A stretch of DNA of 64,000 nucleotides, from positions 402,920 to 466,919 of the forward strand of contig NZ_BMWD01000002.1 in the NCBI RefSeq assembly GCF_014651055.1. Direction: 5' to 3'. Position numbers and translations under genes: made by a program. Origin of the DNA: Streptomyces fructofermentans. GTDB taxonomy: Bacteria; Actinomycetota; Actinomycetes; Streptomycetales; Streptomycetaceae. Shown in pieces: positions 42,218 to 51,551 of the stretch. Under the pieces are notes generated by a model that made no database searches, had not been told where the DNA came from, and worked only from the letters and a program-made list of their open reading frames with translations. The number at the start of each line of letters is the position of its first letter. Within the stretch, counting starts at the first letter, position 1.

Positions 42218-43396
42218 ATGGTCTCTCGCGTACGCGTATGGCTCAACCGCACGTACGCGGAGAACGTGTTCTTCATGGATCAGCTGCGGAGAAATCCGTG
42301 CGGCCGTGCGGTCGAGATCCATGCCACCCACGGCGACCCCGACTCCCCCGTGCTGGCCGCCGCGGACACCGCCGCCATGGAACCGGACGGCCTGTCCCCC
42401 GCCGCGTACGTCGAGTACGCGCTCGACCAGTGCGCCCGGCGCTCCGTCGACGTGTTCGTCCCGCGCCTGCACCAGTCGGCGCTCGCCGAGCACCGGGCGG
42501 ACTTCGCCGCGGTCGGCACGGCCCTGCTCGCACCGCCGGCCGAGGCCGTGCAGGTCTTCGAGGACAAGGTGACCGCGTACGAGGCGGTCGAGAAGTTCGG
42601 CATCCCGGCGCCGCCGTACCGACGGGTCCGGTCCGCGGACGAGCTGATCGCAGCGGTGGACGCGCTGGAGGCGGACGGCCACAAGGCGTGCTTCAAGCCG
42701 GCCTCCGGGGCGGGCGGCGTCGGCTTCCGCATCATCACGCGCACCCCGTTCTCCCTGCTGCACCTCACCGGCTTCCCGGGCCCCTACGTGTCGCTGGACA
42801 TGGTCGTCGAGGCGCTGCGGCAGGCCGACGAGCCGGTGGACTGGATCGTCATGCCCCGCCTGGAGCAGCCCGAGGTGTCGGTGGACTGCCTCACCGGTCC
42901 GGACGGCCGGGTGCGGATGGCGGTGGGCCGGACCAAGAACGGACGGCGGCGCGGCTTCACCCTGCACCCCTCGTGGATCGAGCCGGCGCGGCACCTCGCG
43001 GAGTCGTTCTCGCTGCACTACCTGACGAACATCCAGTTCCGGATGCTCGGCGACGAGCCCGTCCTGATGGACGTGAACACGCGCCCTGCGGGCGGCCTGC
43101 ACCAGCTGTCCCAGTGCGGCGTCAACGCCCCGTGGGCCGCCGTGCGGCTCGCGCTCGGCGAGGAGCCCGGCGACGTGGTCCCGCCGTTCCTGGGGCAGGA
43201 CTACGCGGTGGTCTCCGGGCCGCGCGCCCTGCGACCCGTGCCGCTGCCCCAGCAGCGGCCGGAGCCGGAGCCCGCTCCGGCCGCGACGGTGCCGGAGACC
43301 GTGGCCGCGGACCGTCCCGGGCCGAGTGCGCCGGTGGCTCCACCGGCGCAGGCGCCCCGGACCGCTCACGCCTCCGACAGCCCGCTGACCGTCTGA
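42218..43396 (+). CDS. ATP-grasp domain protein
   Basis: 392 residues, ATG 42218 with GAAAGGTGG upstream. The central part (about residues 110-310) has ATP-grasp features: FEDKVTAYEAVEKFGIPAPPY, then KACFKPASGAGGVGFRI (nucleotide lysine/glycine loop) and VLMDVNTRPAGGLHQLS (metal-binding Asp/Asn). The C-terminal 70 residues are Pro/Ala-rich and disordered. It is a predicted carboxylate-amine or carboxylate-thiol ligase of unknown substrate. It stands alone, behind an unusual leader with repeat and hairpin. Confidence 0.8.
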   Translation: MVSRVRVWLNRTYAENVFFMDQLRRNPCGRAVEIHATHGDPDSPVLAAADTAAMEPDGLSPAAYVEYALDQCARRSVDVFVPRLHQSALAEHRADFAAVGTALLAPPAEAVQVFEDKVTAYEAVEKFGIPAPPYRRVRSADELIAAVDALEADGHKACFKPASGAGGVGFRIITRTPFSLLHLTGFPGPYVSLDMVVEALRQADEPVDWIVMPRLEQPEVSVDCLTGPDGRVRMAVGRTKNGRRRGFTLHPSWIEPARHLAESFSLHYLTNIQFRMLGDEPVLMDVNTRPAGGLHQLSQCGVNAPWAAVRLALGEEPGDVVPPFLGQDYAVVSGPRALRPVPLPQQRPEPEPAPAATVPETVAADRPGPSAPVAPPAQAPRTAHASDSPLTV

Positions 43397-43621
43397 TCCG
43401 GCGGCCCGTCCCTTCCCTGCCGCCAGTGCCCCGTCCGTCCCGTCCGTGCTGGACGGCGTCGCGGCGGGGCCGGTGCGTACGAGGGGCACGTCGCGGGGCG
43501 GAGGGTCCCCGCGGTGGAGCCCGTGGCGGTCACGGTGGCCGCACGCCCACCGCGATGGCCGCGGTCGTGGCGGCCGCGGCGGTCGTGCGCCGGCCTCGGC
43601 GACCGGGCGCCGGCGGGAGCG

Positions 43622-44959
43622 TCACACGAGGTAGGCCAGACCGGGATGCGCCGCTGTGTATCCGTCCAGCAGCCTGCGGGCGACGTTCACCGAGTCGACG
43701 AGCGGATGCAGCGCGAAGGCCTTGACGGCCGTCGCGCGTGAACCCGACTCGGCGGCGGCCAGCACCTCGCGTTCGACCGCCTTCACCGCGCAGACGACAC
43801 CGGTCGCGTGGTCCGGCAGCGGGGCGACGGCGACCGGGTGCGCGCCGTTGGCGTCGACGAGGCAGGGCACCTCGATGACGGCGTCCGTGTCGAGCACCGA
43901 GAGCGTGTTCCGGTTGCGGACATTGAGGATCAGCGTGGCGCGCTCGTCGCGGGCGATGGCCCGCATCAGGGCGAGTGCGACCTTCTCGTAGCCGCCGGAC
44001 AGGTCGTCGGCCTCGCGTTCGCCCGCGCCGGCCGTCTCCCGGTTCTCCGCCATGTACGTGGCCTCGCGCTCGGCGCGGGTGCGGTCCCAGGCGGCCAGCG
44101 CCGAGCCGTCCGCGCGCCGCGCCTCCTCGTAGAACCCGGCCTGCTGGTCCCGCAGGAAGGCGCCGCGGGTCTTCTCGGCCTCGCGGTAGGAGCGGACGGC
44201 CTCCCGGTTGAAGTAGTAGTAGTGCAGGTACTCGTTCGGGACGGCGCCCAGGGAGCGGAGCCAGTCGGCCCCGAAGAGCCTGCCCTCCTCGAAGGAGCCC
44301 AGCAGTTCCGGGTCGGCGAGCAGCCGCGGCAGTTCGTCGCGCCCGGCCACCCGCAGTCCCCGGACCCAGCCGAGGTGGTTGAGTCCGACGTAGTCGATCC
44401 ACGCCTCGCGCGGGTCGGCGCCGAGGACGCGGGCGATCCGGCGGCCGAGTCCGACGGGTGAGTCGCAGATGCCGATGACGCGGTCGCCGAGGTGGCGGGA
44501 CATGGCCTCGGTGACCAGGCCCGCCGGATTGGTGAAGTTGATCAGCCAGGCGTCGGGCGCGATCCGGGCCACCCGCCGCGCGATGTCGACCGCCACGGGG
44601 ACCGTGCGCAGTCCGTAGGCGACACCGCCGGCGCCGACCGTCTCCTGGCCGAGGACGCCCTCGTCGAGCGCCACCCGCTCGTCGGCCGCCCGGCCCTCGA
44701 GACCTCCGACGCGGATCGCGGAGAAGACGAAGTCGGCGCCGCGCAGCGCCTCGTCGAGGTCGGTGGTCGCGGTCACGGCGGGCGCGTCGGGCACTCCGGC
44801 GGCCTGCTCGGCGAGCACCCGGGCGACGGCGGAGAGCCGTCCGGCGTCCAGATCGTGCAGCACCACGTCGGTGACGCGGCCCTCGGCGCGGTCCCCGAGG
44901 AGCGCCCCGTACACGAGCGGCACCCGGAATCCGCCGCCGCCCAGAATCGTCAGCCTCAC
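43622..44959 (-). CDS. Glycoside hydrolase family 4 (6-phospho-beta-glucosidase/alpha-galactosidase type)
   Basis: 445 residues from GTG 44959 (GGAAGG upstream). The N-terminal NAD-binding LTILGGGGFRVPLVYGAL is followed by FINFTNPAG-like INFTNPAGLV and VIGICDSPVGLGRR (metal-binding Cys), then GLNHLGWVRGL (metal-binding His). GH4 enzymes cleave by an NAD/Mn redox-elimination mechanism. The sequence pattern fits the phospho-beta-glucosidase branch, but specificity needs structure. It is divergent from an IclR regulator across 470 bp. Confidence 0.88.
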   Translation of the reverse strand: MRLTILGGGGFRVPLVYGALLGDRAEGRVTDVVLHDLDAGRLSAVARVLAEQAAGVPDAPAVTATTDLDEALRGADFVFSAIRVGGLEGRAADERVALDEGVLGQETVGAGGVAYGLRTVPVAVDIARRVARIAPDAWLINFTNPAGLVTEAMSRHLGDRVIGICDSPVGLGRRIARVLGADPREAWIDYVGLNHLGWVRGLRVAGRDELPRLLADPELLGSFEEGRLFGADWLRSLGAVPNEYLHYYYFNREAVRSYREAEKTRGAFLRDQQAGFYEEARRADGSALAAWDRTRAEREATYMAENRETAGAGEREADDLSGGYEKVALALMRAIARDERATLILNVRNRNTLSVLDTDAVIEVPCLVDANGAHPVAVAPLPDHATGVVCAVKAVEREVLAAAESGSRATAVKAFALHPLVDSVNVARRLLDGYTAAHPGLAYLV

Positions 44960-45432
44960 GCAACTGCCCTTCCGGCGCACCCGGCGCCCACCGGCTCCTC
45001 GTCGACGCCTGTCGTTCCGCCGACTCCACGTGAACAGTAATCGCCGGGGTCCGCCGGCCCGCGCCGCGGCGGACCCGTGGCGCCCGACGGCCGACGCGGG
45101 CGGCGGGCGGGGCCGCGAACGCCACTGCCCCGAGGCCCTTCGGCGAACCCGGCGGACCGGTCCGGCCTCCCCGGCGGACCGGTCCGGCCTCCCCGACGGG
45201 CGCCGGCTCCCGAGCGGATGCGTCCGGAAGGGCACGCACGGCTGCCGCCCCCTCCCCCGAGCACCGCCGCGGCCGTATCGTCGAGCTCACCGAGGACGGC
45301 CTCGCCCTCCCTTCGCGACTCCGACCAGGCGGGACCGCGTGTGACGAACGACCTGCTCCGGCCACCCGGGTCCGCCGGCGCGGCGGACCCGCGCACCGCG
45401 TGCCGTCGCCTCGCGGACTCCGGACCGGCGTC
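44960..45432. other. Divergent region between GH4 and IclR genes
   Basis: About 470 bp very rich in Gly/Pro/Arg-type codons and GGTCCGGCCTCCCC-like duplicates near 45165-45195. No supportable gene. It must contain both promoters. Confidence 0.4.
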
Positions 45433-46185
45433 ATGAGCGCGCGGTCGGCACCGGCCCGGCTGCTGGCCGTGCTCGCCGCCTTCGACCACGCGCACCCGGC
45501 GCTCACCCTCACCGACATCAGCCGCCGGGCCGGACTCCCCCTGACGACCGCCCACCGGCTGGTGGGCGCGCTGCGCGAGTGGGGCGCCCTGGAGCGCGAC
45601 GCGTCGGGGGTCTACCACGTGGGGCTGCGGCTCTGGGAGATCGCCGCGCTCTCCCCCCGGAGCCTCGCCCTGCGGCAGGTCGCGCTGCCCTTTCTGGAGG
45701 ACCTGTACGAAGCCACGCACGAGAACGTGCAGTTGGCGGTCCGCGACGGCTTCGAGGTCGTGTACGTCGAGTGGCTGTCCGGCAGGTCCGCGGTCGGGGT
45801 GCGCATCCAGGTGGGCGCGCGCTGGCCGCTGCACGCCACGGGGGTGGGGCTCGCGCTCCTCGCGCACTGCGAGGCAGCCGTCCAGGAGGAGTACTGCGGG
45901 CAGCAGCTCGCCGCGTTCACCCCGCACACCATCACGGACCCGGCCGTCCTGCGCCGCGTACTCGCCGAAGTGCGGCGCTCCGGCGCGGCGGTGAGCAGCC
46001 GTCAGGTGACCGACGACGCGCTGTCGGTGGCGGCACCGGTGCGGGGCGCGGACGGATCGGTGACCGCCGCGGTGTCCGTGGTCGTCCCCGAACACGGAGC
46101 CAGGACGACGGCGTTGGTCCCGGCGGTACGCCTCGCCGCGCTGGGCATCTCACGGGCGCTGGGGTGGCAGCCGGGGTCGCCCTGA
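45433..46185 (+). CDS. IclR-family transcriptional regulator
   Basis: 250 residues from ATG 45433 (no strong Shine-Dalgarno; an upstream GTG at 45400 is possible). N-terminal winged helix RLLAVLAAFDHAHPALTLTDISRRAGLPLTTAHRLVGAL, then effector domain LEDLYEATHENVQLAVRDGFEVVYVEWLSG and ARWPLHATGVGLALLAH. It is divergent from the GH4 glycosidase, which it probably controls. The possible product of the adjacent genes as ligand is inference. Confidence 0.88.
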   Translation: MSARSAPARLLAVLAAFDHAHPALTLTDISRRAGLPLTTAHRLVGALREWGALERDASGVYHVGLRLWEIAALSPRSLALRQVALPFLEDLYEATHENVQLAVRDGFEVVYVEWLSGRSAVGVRIQVGARWPLHATGVGLALLAHCEAAVQEEYCGQQLAAFTPHTITDPAVLRRVLAEVRRSGAAVSSRQVTDDALSVAAPVRGADGSVTAAVSVVVPEHGARTTALVPAVRLAALGISRALGWQPGSP

Positions 46186-46248
46186 GCGGGCGGGCGCCCG
46201 GCCGCCTCCGGGCCCCCGCGCGCGCGTGCCGATGTGAGAGCGGAAATG

Positions 46249-47943
46249 TCAGAGCGGGAGGCGACGGCGACGGGCGGCCGCGACGAGTTCCGGCACCGTG
46301 GCCAGTTTGCCGCGCGGTCTTCCCTCGTCCCGCCCCAGGGCCAGTTCGGCGCGGTCGATGGCCCGCATCCCGCGTGCGTCGACGACCTGCCGGTTGCGGC
46401 GCCGGGCCAGTCGCAGGAAGGCCTTCGCCGACCGGCCGGGGTCGGGAAGGAGGCCCTCGACCGCGTCCGCGAGCAGGGTGCCCACGGTCTCGGCGGCGCA
46501 GGCGCGGTTGGCGCCGATGCCTCCGGAGGAGCCGCGTTTGATCCAGCCGACGACGTACGTGCCGGGGAGTCCCGCCACCCGGCCGTCCTCGTGGGGGACG
46601 GTTCCCGTGGCCTCGTCGAACGGCAGCCCCGGCACCGGGACGCCCCGGTAGCCGATCGCCGTGAGGAGCAGCCCGGCGGGCAGGACGGTCCCGCCGCCCG
46701 CCCCGGTGACCCGCACGGCCCCGACAGGCCCACCACCCGTGCCCCTGCCACCGCCGTTCGCGGTCGGGTCGCCGGCGCGGCCGAGCACGTCGACCGGCTC
46801 CGAGTGGAAGCGCAGCACCACGCGCCGGCCCTCGGCGGGAGGCCGCGACCAGTCGGTGCCGAGGACACGCGGGGCGTCCCGGAGCAGGGCCGCCAGGTCG
46901 TCGGGCCCGGCCGCGTCGATGGCGGCGCCGGTACGGGGGTCGTGGTCGTCGACGACCAGGTCCGCACCGGGCAGCCTGGTGAGGGCGAGCAGTTCGGCCC
47001 TCGTGCAGGCCGCGTCCGCCGGGCCCCGCCGCCCCAGCAGGACGACCTCGCGGACCTTGGAGGCGCGCAGTGCCGTGAGCGCGTGCCCCGCGATGTCGGT
47101 TTCGGCGAGGTCCTCCGGGTCCGAGACCAGGATGCGGGCCACGTCCAGGGCGACATTGCCGTTGCCGACCACCACGACCCGCTCCGCCGACAGGTCGACC
47201 GCGTCCGGCTCGGCATCGGGGTGGGCGTTGTACCAGGCGACGAAGTCCGTGGCCGAGAGGCTGTTGGGCCGCTCCTCCCCCGGCACGCCGAGCCGCTTGC
47301 CACGGGACGCCCCCACCGCGTAGACGACCGCGTCGTGGTGCGCGGCGACCTCCTCGGCCGTCACGTGCTCGCCGAGCCCCAGTCCGAGGAGCATCCGCAC
47401 CCGAGGGTGGGCGTGCAGACGCGCGAAGGTCTCGCCCGCCCTCCGCGTACCGGGGTGGTCGGGTGCCACGCCGTACCGTACGAGCCCTCCGGCGGCCGGC
47501 AGCCGGTCGATCAGGGTGACCTCGGCGCCGGTGTGCAGGAGCAGGTCCTCGGCCGTGTACATCCCGGCCGGACCGGTGCCGACGACCGCGACCCGGAGCG
47601 GACCGAAGTCCGCGGGCAGGATGCGCTCGAACGCCGGCCGGTCCCAGGCGTGGAAGTTGGGGCTGTCCTCGGACACCTCGGGCGACGGGGCCCGTTCGAA
47701 GTACGAGGCGTTGATCGCCGCGTACTCCCGCTGGACCCCGGTGAGTTGGTCGACGGGAAGGATGGCGTCGACCGGGCAGGCGTCGGCGCAGGCACCGCAG
47801 TCGATGCAGGTGTCCGGGTCGATGTGCAGCATCTCGGTGCTGCCGAACGCCCGTTCCTGCGGGGTCGGACGGATGCAGTTGACGGGGCACACGGCCACGC
47901 AGGTGGCGTCGCTGCAGCACGTCTGGGTGATGGCGTAGGTCAT
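46249..47943 (-). CDS. Ferredoxin / ferredoxin-NADP reductase fusion (FprB-like)
   Basis: 564 residues. Residues 1-60 form a 7Fe-type ferredoxin (CCSDATCVAVCPVNC, then CIDCGACADACPVD). From about residue 105 the FAD domain begins (VAVVGTGPAGMYTAEDLL), with GLVRYGVAPDHPG and the NADP site VVVVGNGNVALDVARIL. Late GWIKRGSSGGIGANRACA is typical of adrenodoxin-reductase/FprA proteins. The fusion makes a self-contained electron supply from NADPH. It lies 51 bp downstream of an AurF-like di-iron oxygenase and is probably its electron donor. Confidence 0.93.
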   Translation of the reverse strand: MTYAITQTCCSDATCVAVCPVNCIRPTPQERAFGSTEMLHIDPDTCIDCGACADACPVDAILPVDQLTGVQREYAAINASYFERAPSPEVSEDSPNFHAWDRPAFERILPADFGPLRVAVVGTGPAGMYTAEDLLLHTGAEVTLIDRLPAAGGLVRYGVAPDHPGTRRAGETFARLHAHPRVRMLLGLGLGEHVTAEEVAAHHDAVVYAVGASRGKRLGVPGEERPNSLSATDFVAWYNAHPDAEPDAVDLSAERVVVVGNGNVALDVARILVSDPEDLAETDIAGHALTALRASKVREVVLLGRRGPADAACTRAELLALTRLPGADLVVDDHDPRTGAAIDAAGPDDLAALLRDAPRVLGTDWSRPPAEGRRVVLRFHSEPVDVLGRAGDPTANGGGRGTGGGPVGAVRVTGAGGGTVLPAGLLLTAIGYRGVPVPGLPFDEATGTVPHEDGRVAGLPGTYVVGWIKRGSSGGIGANRACAAETVGTLLADAVEGLLPDPGRSAKAFLRLARRRNRQVVDARGMRAIDRAELALGRDEGRPRGKLATVPELVAAARRRRLPL

Positions 47944-47994
47944 GGTGTCCGCTCTGATCGGCGAGGCGTCCGGTCGACGCGGCGGCCGGATGGG

Positions 47995-48909
47995 TCAGAT
48001 CAGGTGGGCGCGCCGGTAGAACGCGAGGGCCGGCTTGGTGAGGAGTCCGGCCGAGGCCAGGAACTCCATCAGGCCCGAGCAACTGGACCGCAGCATCGCC
48101 TTGTGGTGCTCGTTGTCCCGCGCCTCGGCGAGGGCCCGTTCCGGGTCGAGTCCCGCGTTGGCGTAGACGTCCCTGCTCACCATGCTGGTGACGATCACGT
48201 GGGCGGCCACCGCGATGACGAGCGCGTGGATCCGGCGGCGGACGCGGCCCGCACCCGCCAGCCTCTTGCGCGTCTCGTCGCGGGCGAACTTCATGTGGCG
48301 GGACTCCTCGACCACATGGATGTTGTTGATGGTCCGCACGAACGGCACCACCCGTTCGTCGCGCATCCAGTCCCGCTGCATGACGTCCAGGACCTCCTCG
48401 GCGACGAGGATCGCCGCGTAGGCGGCCTCGCCGAACGCGAGGGTCTTGAAGGCGCGGCCGAGTTCGACGGCGGCGCGGCGGGGACGGTAGGCGGGCGCCC
48501 CCAGTTTCCGGGCGCCGCGGGCGAACATGATCGAGTGGCGGCACTCGTCCGCGATCTCGGTGAGCGCCCACTGGACCGTCTCGTCGCCGGGGTCCTTCGC
48601 GTAGATGTCGCGCAGGATCAGCTGCTGGAGGATCATCTCGAACCAGATGCCGGTGCTGGCGACGGAAGCGGCCTCCTGGCGCGTCAGCTCCTTGCGCTGC
48701 GCGTCGGTGAGCTCGTTCCAGTACGCCGTTCCGAAGAGGGTGCTCCACTCCGGGCTCGCGCCGTGGAAGTCCTTGTCGAGGGGCGTGTCCCAGTCCACCT
48801 CCGTCAGAGGGTCGTAGGAGAGCTTCGCGGACGAGTCGAGCAGGCGGCCGGCGACACCGGTCCCCCGAGTGCCTGTGCCGGCTCCCGCCCGCGCGGTGCT
48901 GCTTGCCAT
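47995..48909 (-). CDS. AurF-like di-iron oxygenase
   Basis: 304 residues. Di-iron ligands of the AurF/p-aminobenzoate N-oxygenase family are visible: EMILQQLILRD, EIADECRHSIMFARG (E-x6-H type) and VVEESRHMKFARDE (E-x2-H). Characterised members oxidise aryl amines to nitro compounds using O2. This one's substrate is unknown. It forms an operon with the ferredoxin-reductase fusion, an arrangement also known from mycobacteria (Rv0885-fprB). A long palindrome lies in its upstream region. Confidence 0.85.
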   Translation of the reverse strand: MASSTARAGAGTGTRGTGVAGRLLDSSAKLSYDPLTEVDWDTPLDKDFHGASPEWSTLFGTAYWNELTDAQRKELTRQEAASVASTGIWFEMILQQLILRDIYAKDPGDETVQWALTEIADECRHSIMFARGARKLGAPAYRPRRAAVELGRAFKTLAFGEAAYAAILVAEEVLDVMQRDWMRDERVVPFVRTINNIHVVEESRHMKFARDETRKRLAGAGRVRRRIHALVIAVAAHVIVTSMVSRDVYANAGLDPERALAEARDNEHHKAMLRSSCSGLMEFLASAGLLTKPALAFYRRAHLI

Positions 48910-49062
48910 GCTCCCAACTCCTCAGTCCGAGTGATCGGTCGAGCGTCCTCCGAGGCCAACAGCCCATCTCTGGGCGGGCCTTGGACCCGGGCGCGCGCGG
49001 CGCCCCCGGCCCGGCTGCCGTTCGGCACGCCGTACGACGGACTCGGCGAGTGCCCCGCCGCG

Positions 49063-49091
49063 CCCTTGTTAGACGGACTGTATAACAAGGG
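49063..49091. promoter_or_regulatory. TetR-type palindrome upstream of di-iron oxygenase
   Basis: CCCTTGTTA and TAACAAGGG flank an 11-bp spacer, a perfect 9-bp inverted repeat in the 300-bp divergent region. It is AT-rich within a GC-rich context and overlaps TATAAC. No TetR gene is in the window, so the repressor would be encoded elsewhere. Confidence 0.6.
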
Positions 49092-49210
49092 ATCGGCGGG
49101 GCCTACCCTCCAGTAGCCACGATCCCGAGCGGCGGTCCACGCCCCTGCGTGCCCCGGCGGAGCGCGCCGCCTGACCCGCTCGGGCTCCCCGATCGGCGAC
49201 GATTCACCCT

Positions 49211-50206
49211 GTGACGACTACCGACACCGCCCTCGAACCGCCCGCCCCCGTCGCCCTCGGTACGTGGCCGACACCCGTGGAACCGCTGCCCCGGCTCGCG
49301 TCGGCGCTCGGCCTCGGGGAGAACGACCTGTGGATCAAACGCGACGACCTGACCGGCCTCGGCGGCGGCGGGAACAAGGTGCGCAAACTCGAATGGACCG
49401 TGGGCGCCGCGGTCGCCGAGGGGGCCGACACCCTGGTCACCACGGGTGCCCCGCAGAGCAACCACGCCCGCCTGACCGCCGCCGCCGCGGCGCGCCTCGG
49501 ACTGCGTGCCGTCCTGGTCCTCCCGGGCGCCGAGGGCGCCTCCCGGTCGGGGAACCTCGTCCTCGACGGGCTGCTGGGCGCCCGCGCGGTGTGGACCGGC
49601 GTCTCGGGACGGGCGGCGCTCGACGAGGCCGCCGCCGACGTCTGCGCCCGCCTCGCCGCGCAGGGGGCCCGGCCGGCCCTCATCCCCTTCGGGGGGTCCA
49701 GCGCGCTCGGGTCCCGCGGTTACGTGGAGTGCGGGGAGGAACTCAAGGAGCAGGTGCCCGATCTCGACTGCGCCGTGGTGGCGCTGGGTTCGGGCGGGAC
49801 CATGGCGGGACTCGTGACCTCGCTCGGCCCCGAACGGGTCCTCGGCATCGACACCGGCGCCCTCGACGACCCCGCTCCCGTCGTGGCCGCGTTCGTGGCG
49901 GACCTCCTCGACCGTGAGGCGCGGCCGGCGGCACTGCGGGTGCGCGGTGACCAGATCGGCGCCGGGTACCCGGTTCTGACGGAGGCCGTCGAATCGGCCC
50001 TGACCCTCACGGCACGCACGGAGGGGATCATCCTGGACCCGATCTACACGGGCCGCGCGATGGCGGGCCTGATCGCGGCCGTACGGGACGGCGACATCCG
50101 GGCGGGCCGCGAGACGGTGTTCGTGCACACGGGGGGCCTGCCCGGCCTGTTCGGCCATCAGGACGCGGTCGCGTACGGCGAGAGGGGCCTGACCGCCCAG
50201 GCGTGA
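49211..50206 (+). CDS. D-cysteine desulfhydrase / ACC deaminase family PLP enzyme
   Basis: 331 residues, GTG start. The PLP lysine is in GGGGNKVRKLEW, with QSNHARLTAAAAA, GSSALGSRGYVE and ALGSGGTMAGL phosphate-binding motifs, and HTGGLPGLFGH near the end. This is the fold-type II D-cysteine desulfhydrase/1-aminocyclopropane-1-carboxylate deaminase/L-cysteate sulpho-lyase group. These activities cannot be separated by eye. It is divergent from the oxygenase operon. Confidence 0.85.
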   Translation: MTTTDTALEPPAPVALGTWPTPVEPLPRLASALGLGENDLWIKRDDLTGLGGGGNKVRKLEWTVGAAVAEGADTLVTTGAPQSNHARLTAAAAARLGLRAVLVLPGAEGASRSGNLVLDGLLGARAVWTGVSGRAALDEAAADVCARLAAQGARPALIPFGGSSALGSRGYVECGEELKEQVPDLDCAVVALGSGGTMAGLVTSLGPERVLGIDTGALDDPAPVVAAFVADLLDREARPAALRVRGDQIGAGYPVLTEAVESALTLTARTEGIILDPIYTGRAMAGLIAAVRDGDIRAGRETVFVHTGGLPGLFGHQDAVAYGERGLTAQA

Positions 50207-50324
50207 CGGTCCGGCGGGCGCGGGCCTCCCCGTCGCCCGGCCCACACGGATATCCCTCGCACCGGTGAGGACGCGGCCCGCCGATCGCCGGATATTGGGA
50301 CGGCCCTTGCCCGAGGAGCCGCCC

Positions 50325-51551
50325 ATGTCCGCCCGGTCCCGGGTCGCGCCCGCCGTCGACCGGCTGCGCGCGGCCAATCCGTACGCCGTCGACGCCGCGC
50401 TCGCCGCGCTGGTGCTGTTCGCCGCCTCGCTCCAGTGGATGTTCCCCGACGAGGGTGACGACCGGCTGAGCTGGCAGGGGTTCCTGCTCGGCGCGGGCAC
50501 GGCCGTGCCGCTCGTGTGGAGGCGGCGATCGCCCTTCGGGGCCGCCTGCGCGGTCTCGGTGTTCACCCCCGCCATGGCCGTCCACCACGCGCCGCCGCCC
50601 GACGTCCTGTACGGCGGCCTCGTCGTGCTGTACACCCTGGCCGCGGTCGCCCCGCCCGCACAGCGTCGCTTCATGCTGGTGGGGTGGCTGGTCGGAACGT
50701 CGATGACCATGACTCACAAGGAGGGCGCCGAGCCCTTCGAGTACGCCTTCCACCTGCTGAGCTGCCTGAGCGCGTACGGGTTCGGGATGCTCGCCCGTCT
50801 CCAACGCGCCTACACCGCCGCCCTGGAGGACCGGGCCCGGCGCCTTGAACGCGAGCGGGCCGCCGACACCGCCCGGGCCGCGGCGCTCGAACGCGCCACG
50901 ATCGCGCGGGACATGCACGACATCCTCGCCCACGCGGTGAGCCTGATGGTCGTGCAGGCGGAGGCCGGACCCGTCGTCGTGCGCAGTGACCCCGAACGCG
51001 CCGAGGCCGCGTTCGACGCGATCGCCACGGCGGGCCGGGACGCGATGACGCAGTTGCGGCGCATCCTCGGAGTGCTCAAGGACGCCCCGGTAGAAGGGGG
51101 TTCGGCCCGGCTTCCGCAGCCCGGCGTGGACGCGCTCGACGGCCTGCTCCGCCAGGTCGGCGACACCGCGGGACTCCGCGTCGAACTGCGCACGAACGGT
51201 GAGCCGCGCCCGCTGGACGCGGACACGGAGATCGCCGTCTACCGGGTGGTCCAGGAAGCCCTGACGAACACGGTGAAGCACGCGTACGCTTCCCGGGCCC
51301 GGGTCGAACTGCTTTGGGGGGAGGCCGAGTTGACGCTCACCGTGACGGACGACGGGCAGGGTCCGGGAGGCCGCGGCGCGGGTGGCGGAGGTGGTGGCGA
51401 CGGCGGGACCACGGGTCACGGGCTGATCGGAATACGCGAACGGGCCGCCGCCTGCGGGGGAACGGCCCGTACGGGACCCGGGCCCGGCGGAGGCTTCCGG
51501 GTGGCCGTGACGCTGCCCGTGGCCGCGGACCGGAAGGCGGCCCTCGGGTGA
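50325..51551 (+). CDS. NarL-type sensor histidine kinase
   Basis: 408 residues from ATG 50325 (GAGGAG six bases upstream). Four to five membrane segments occupy about residues 20-165. HisKA_3 box RATIARDMHDILAHAVSLMVVQAE is followed by a HATPase domain (VVQEALTNTVKHAYASR, GHGLIGIRERAAACGG). A Gly-rich loop (GGRGAGGGGGGDGG) lies between G-boxes. Its stop overlaps the response regulator start (GTGA), so the pair is coupled. Confidence 0.92.
   Translation: MSARSRVAPAVDRLRAANPYAVDAALAALVLFAASLQWMFPDEGDDRLSWQGFLLGAGTAVPLVWRRRSPFGAACAVSVFTPAMAVHHAPPPDVLYGGLVVLYTLAAVAPPAQRRFMLVGWLVGTSMTMTHKEGAEPFEYAFHLLSCLSAYGFGMLARLQRAYTAALEDRARRLERERAADTARAAALERATIARDMHDILAHAVSLMVVQAEAGPVVVRSDPERAEAAFDAIATAGRDAMTQLRRILGVLKDAPVEGGSARLPQPGVDALDGLLRQVGDTAGLRVELRTNGEPRPLDADTEIAVYRVVQEALTNTVKHAYASRARVELLWGEAELTLTVTDDGQGPGGRGAGGGGGGDGGTTGHGLIGIRERAAACGGTARTGPGPGGGFRVAVTLPVAADRKAALG

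Noticed and set aside
45932..48967. 1000-codon open frame on the minus strand in the oxygenase/reductase region
   Set aside because: It runs in another frame of the same strand as the real FprB-like and AurF-like genes and has no recognisable motif; the other frame carries all catalytic residues.
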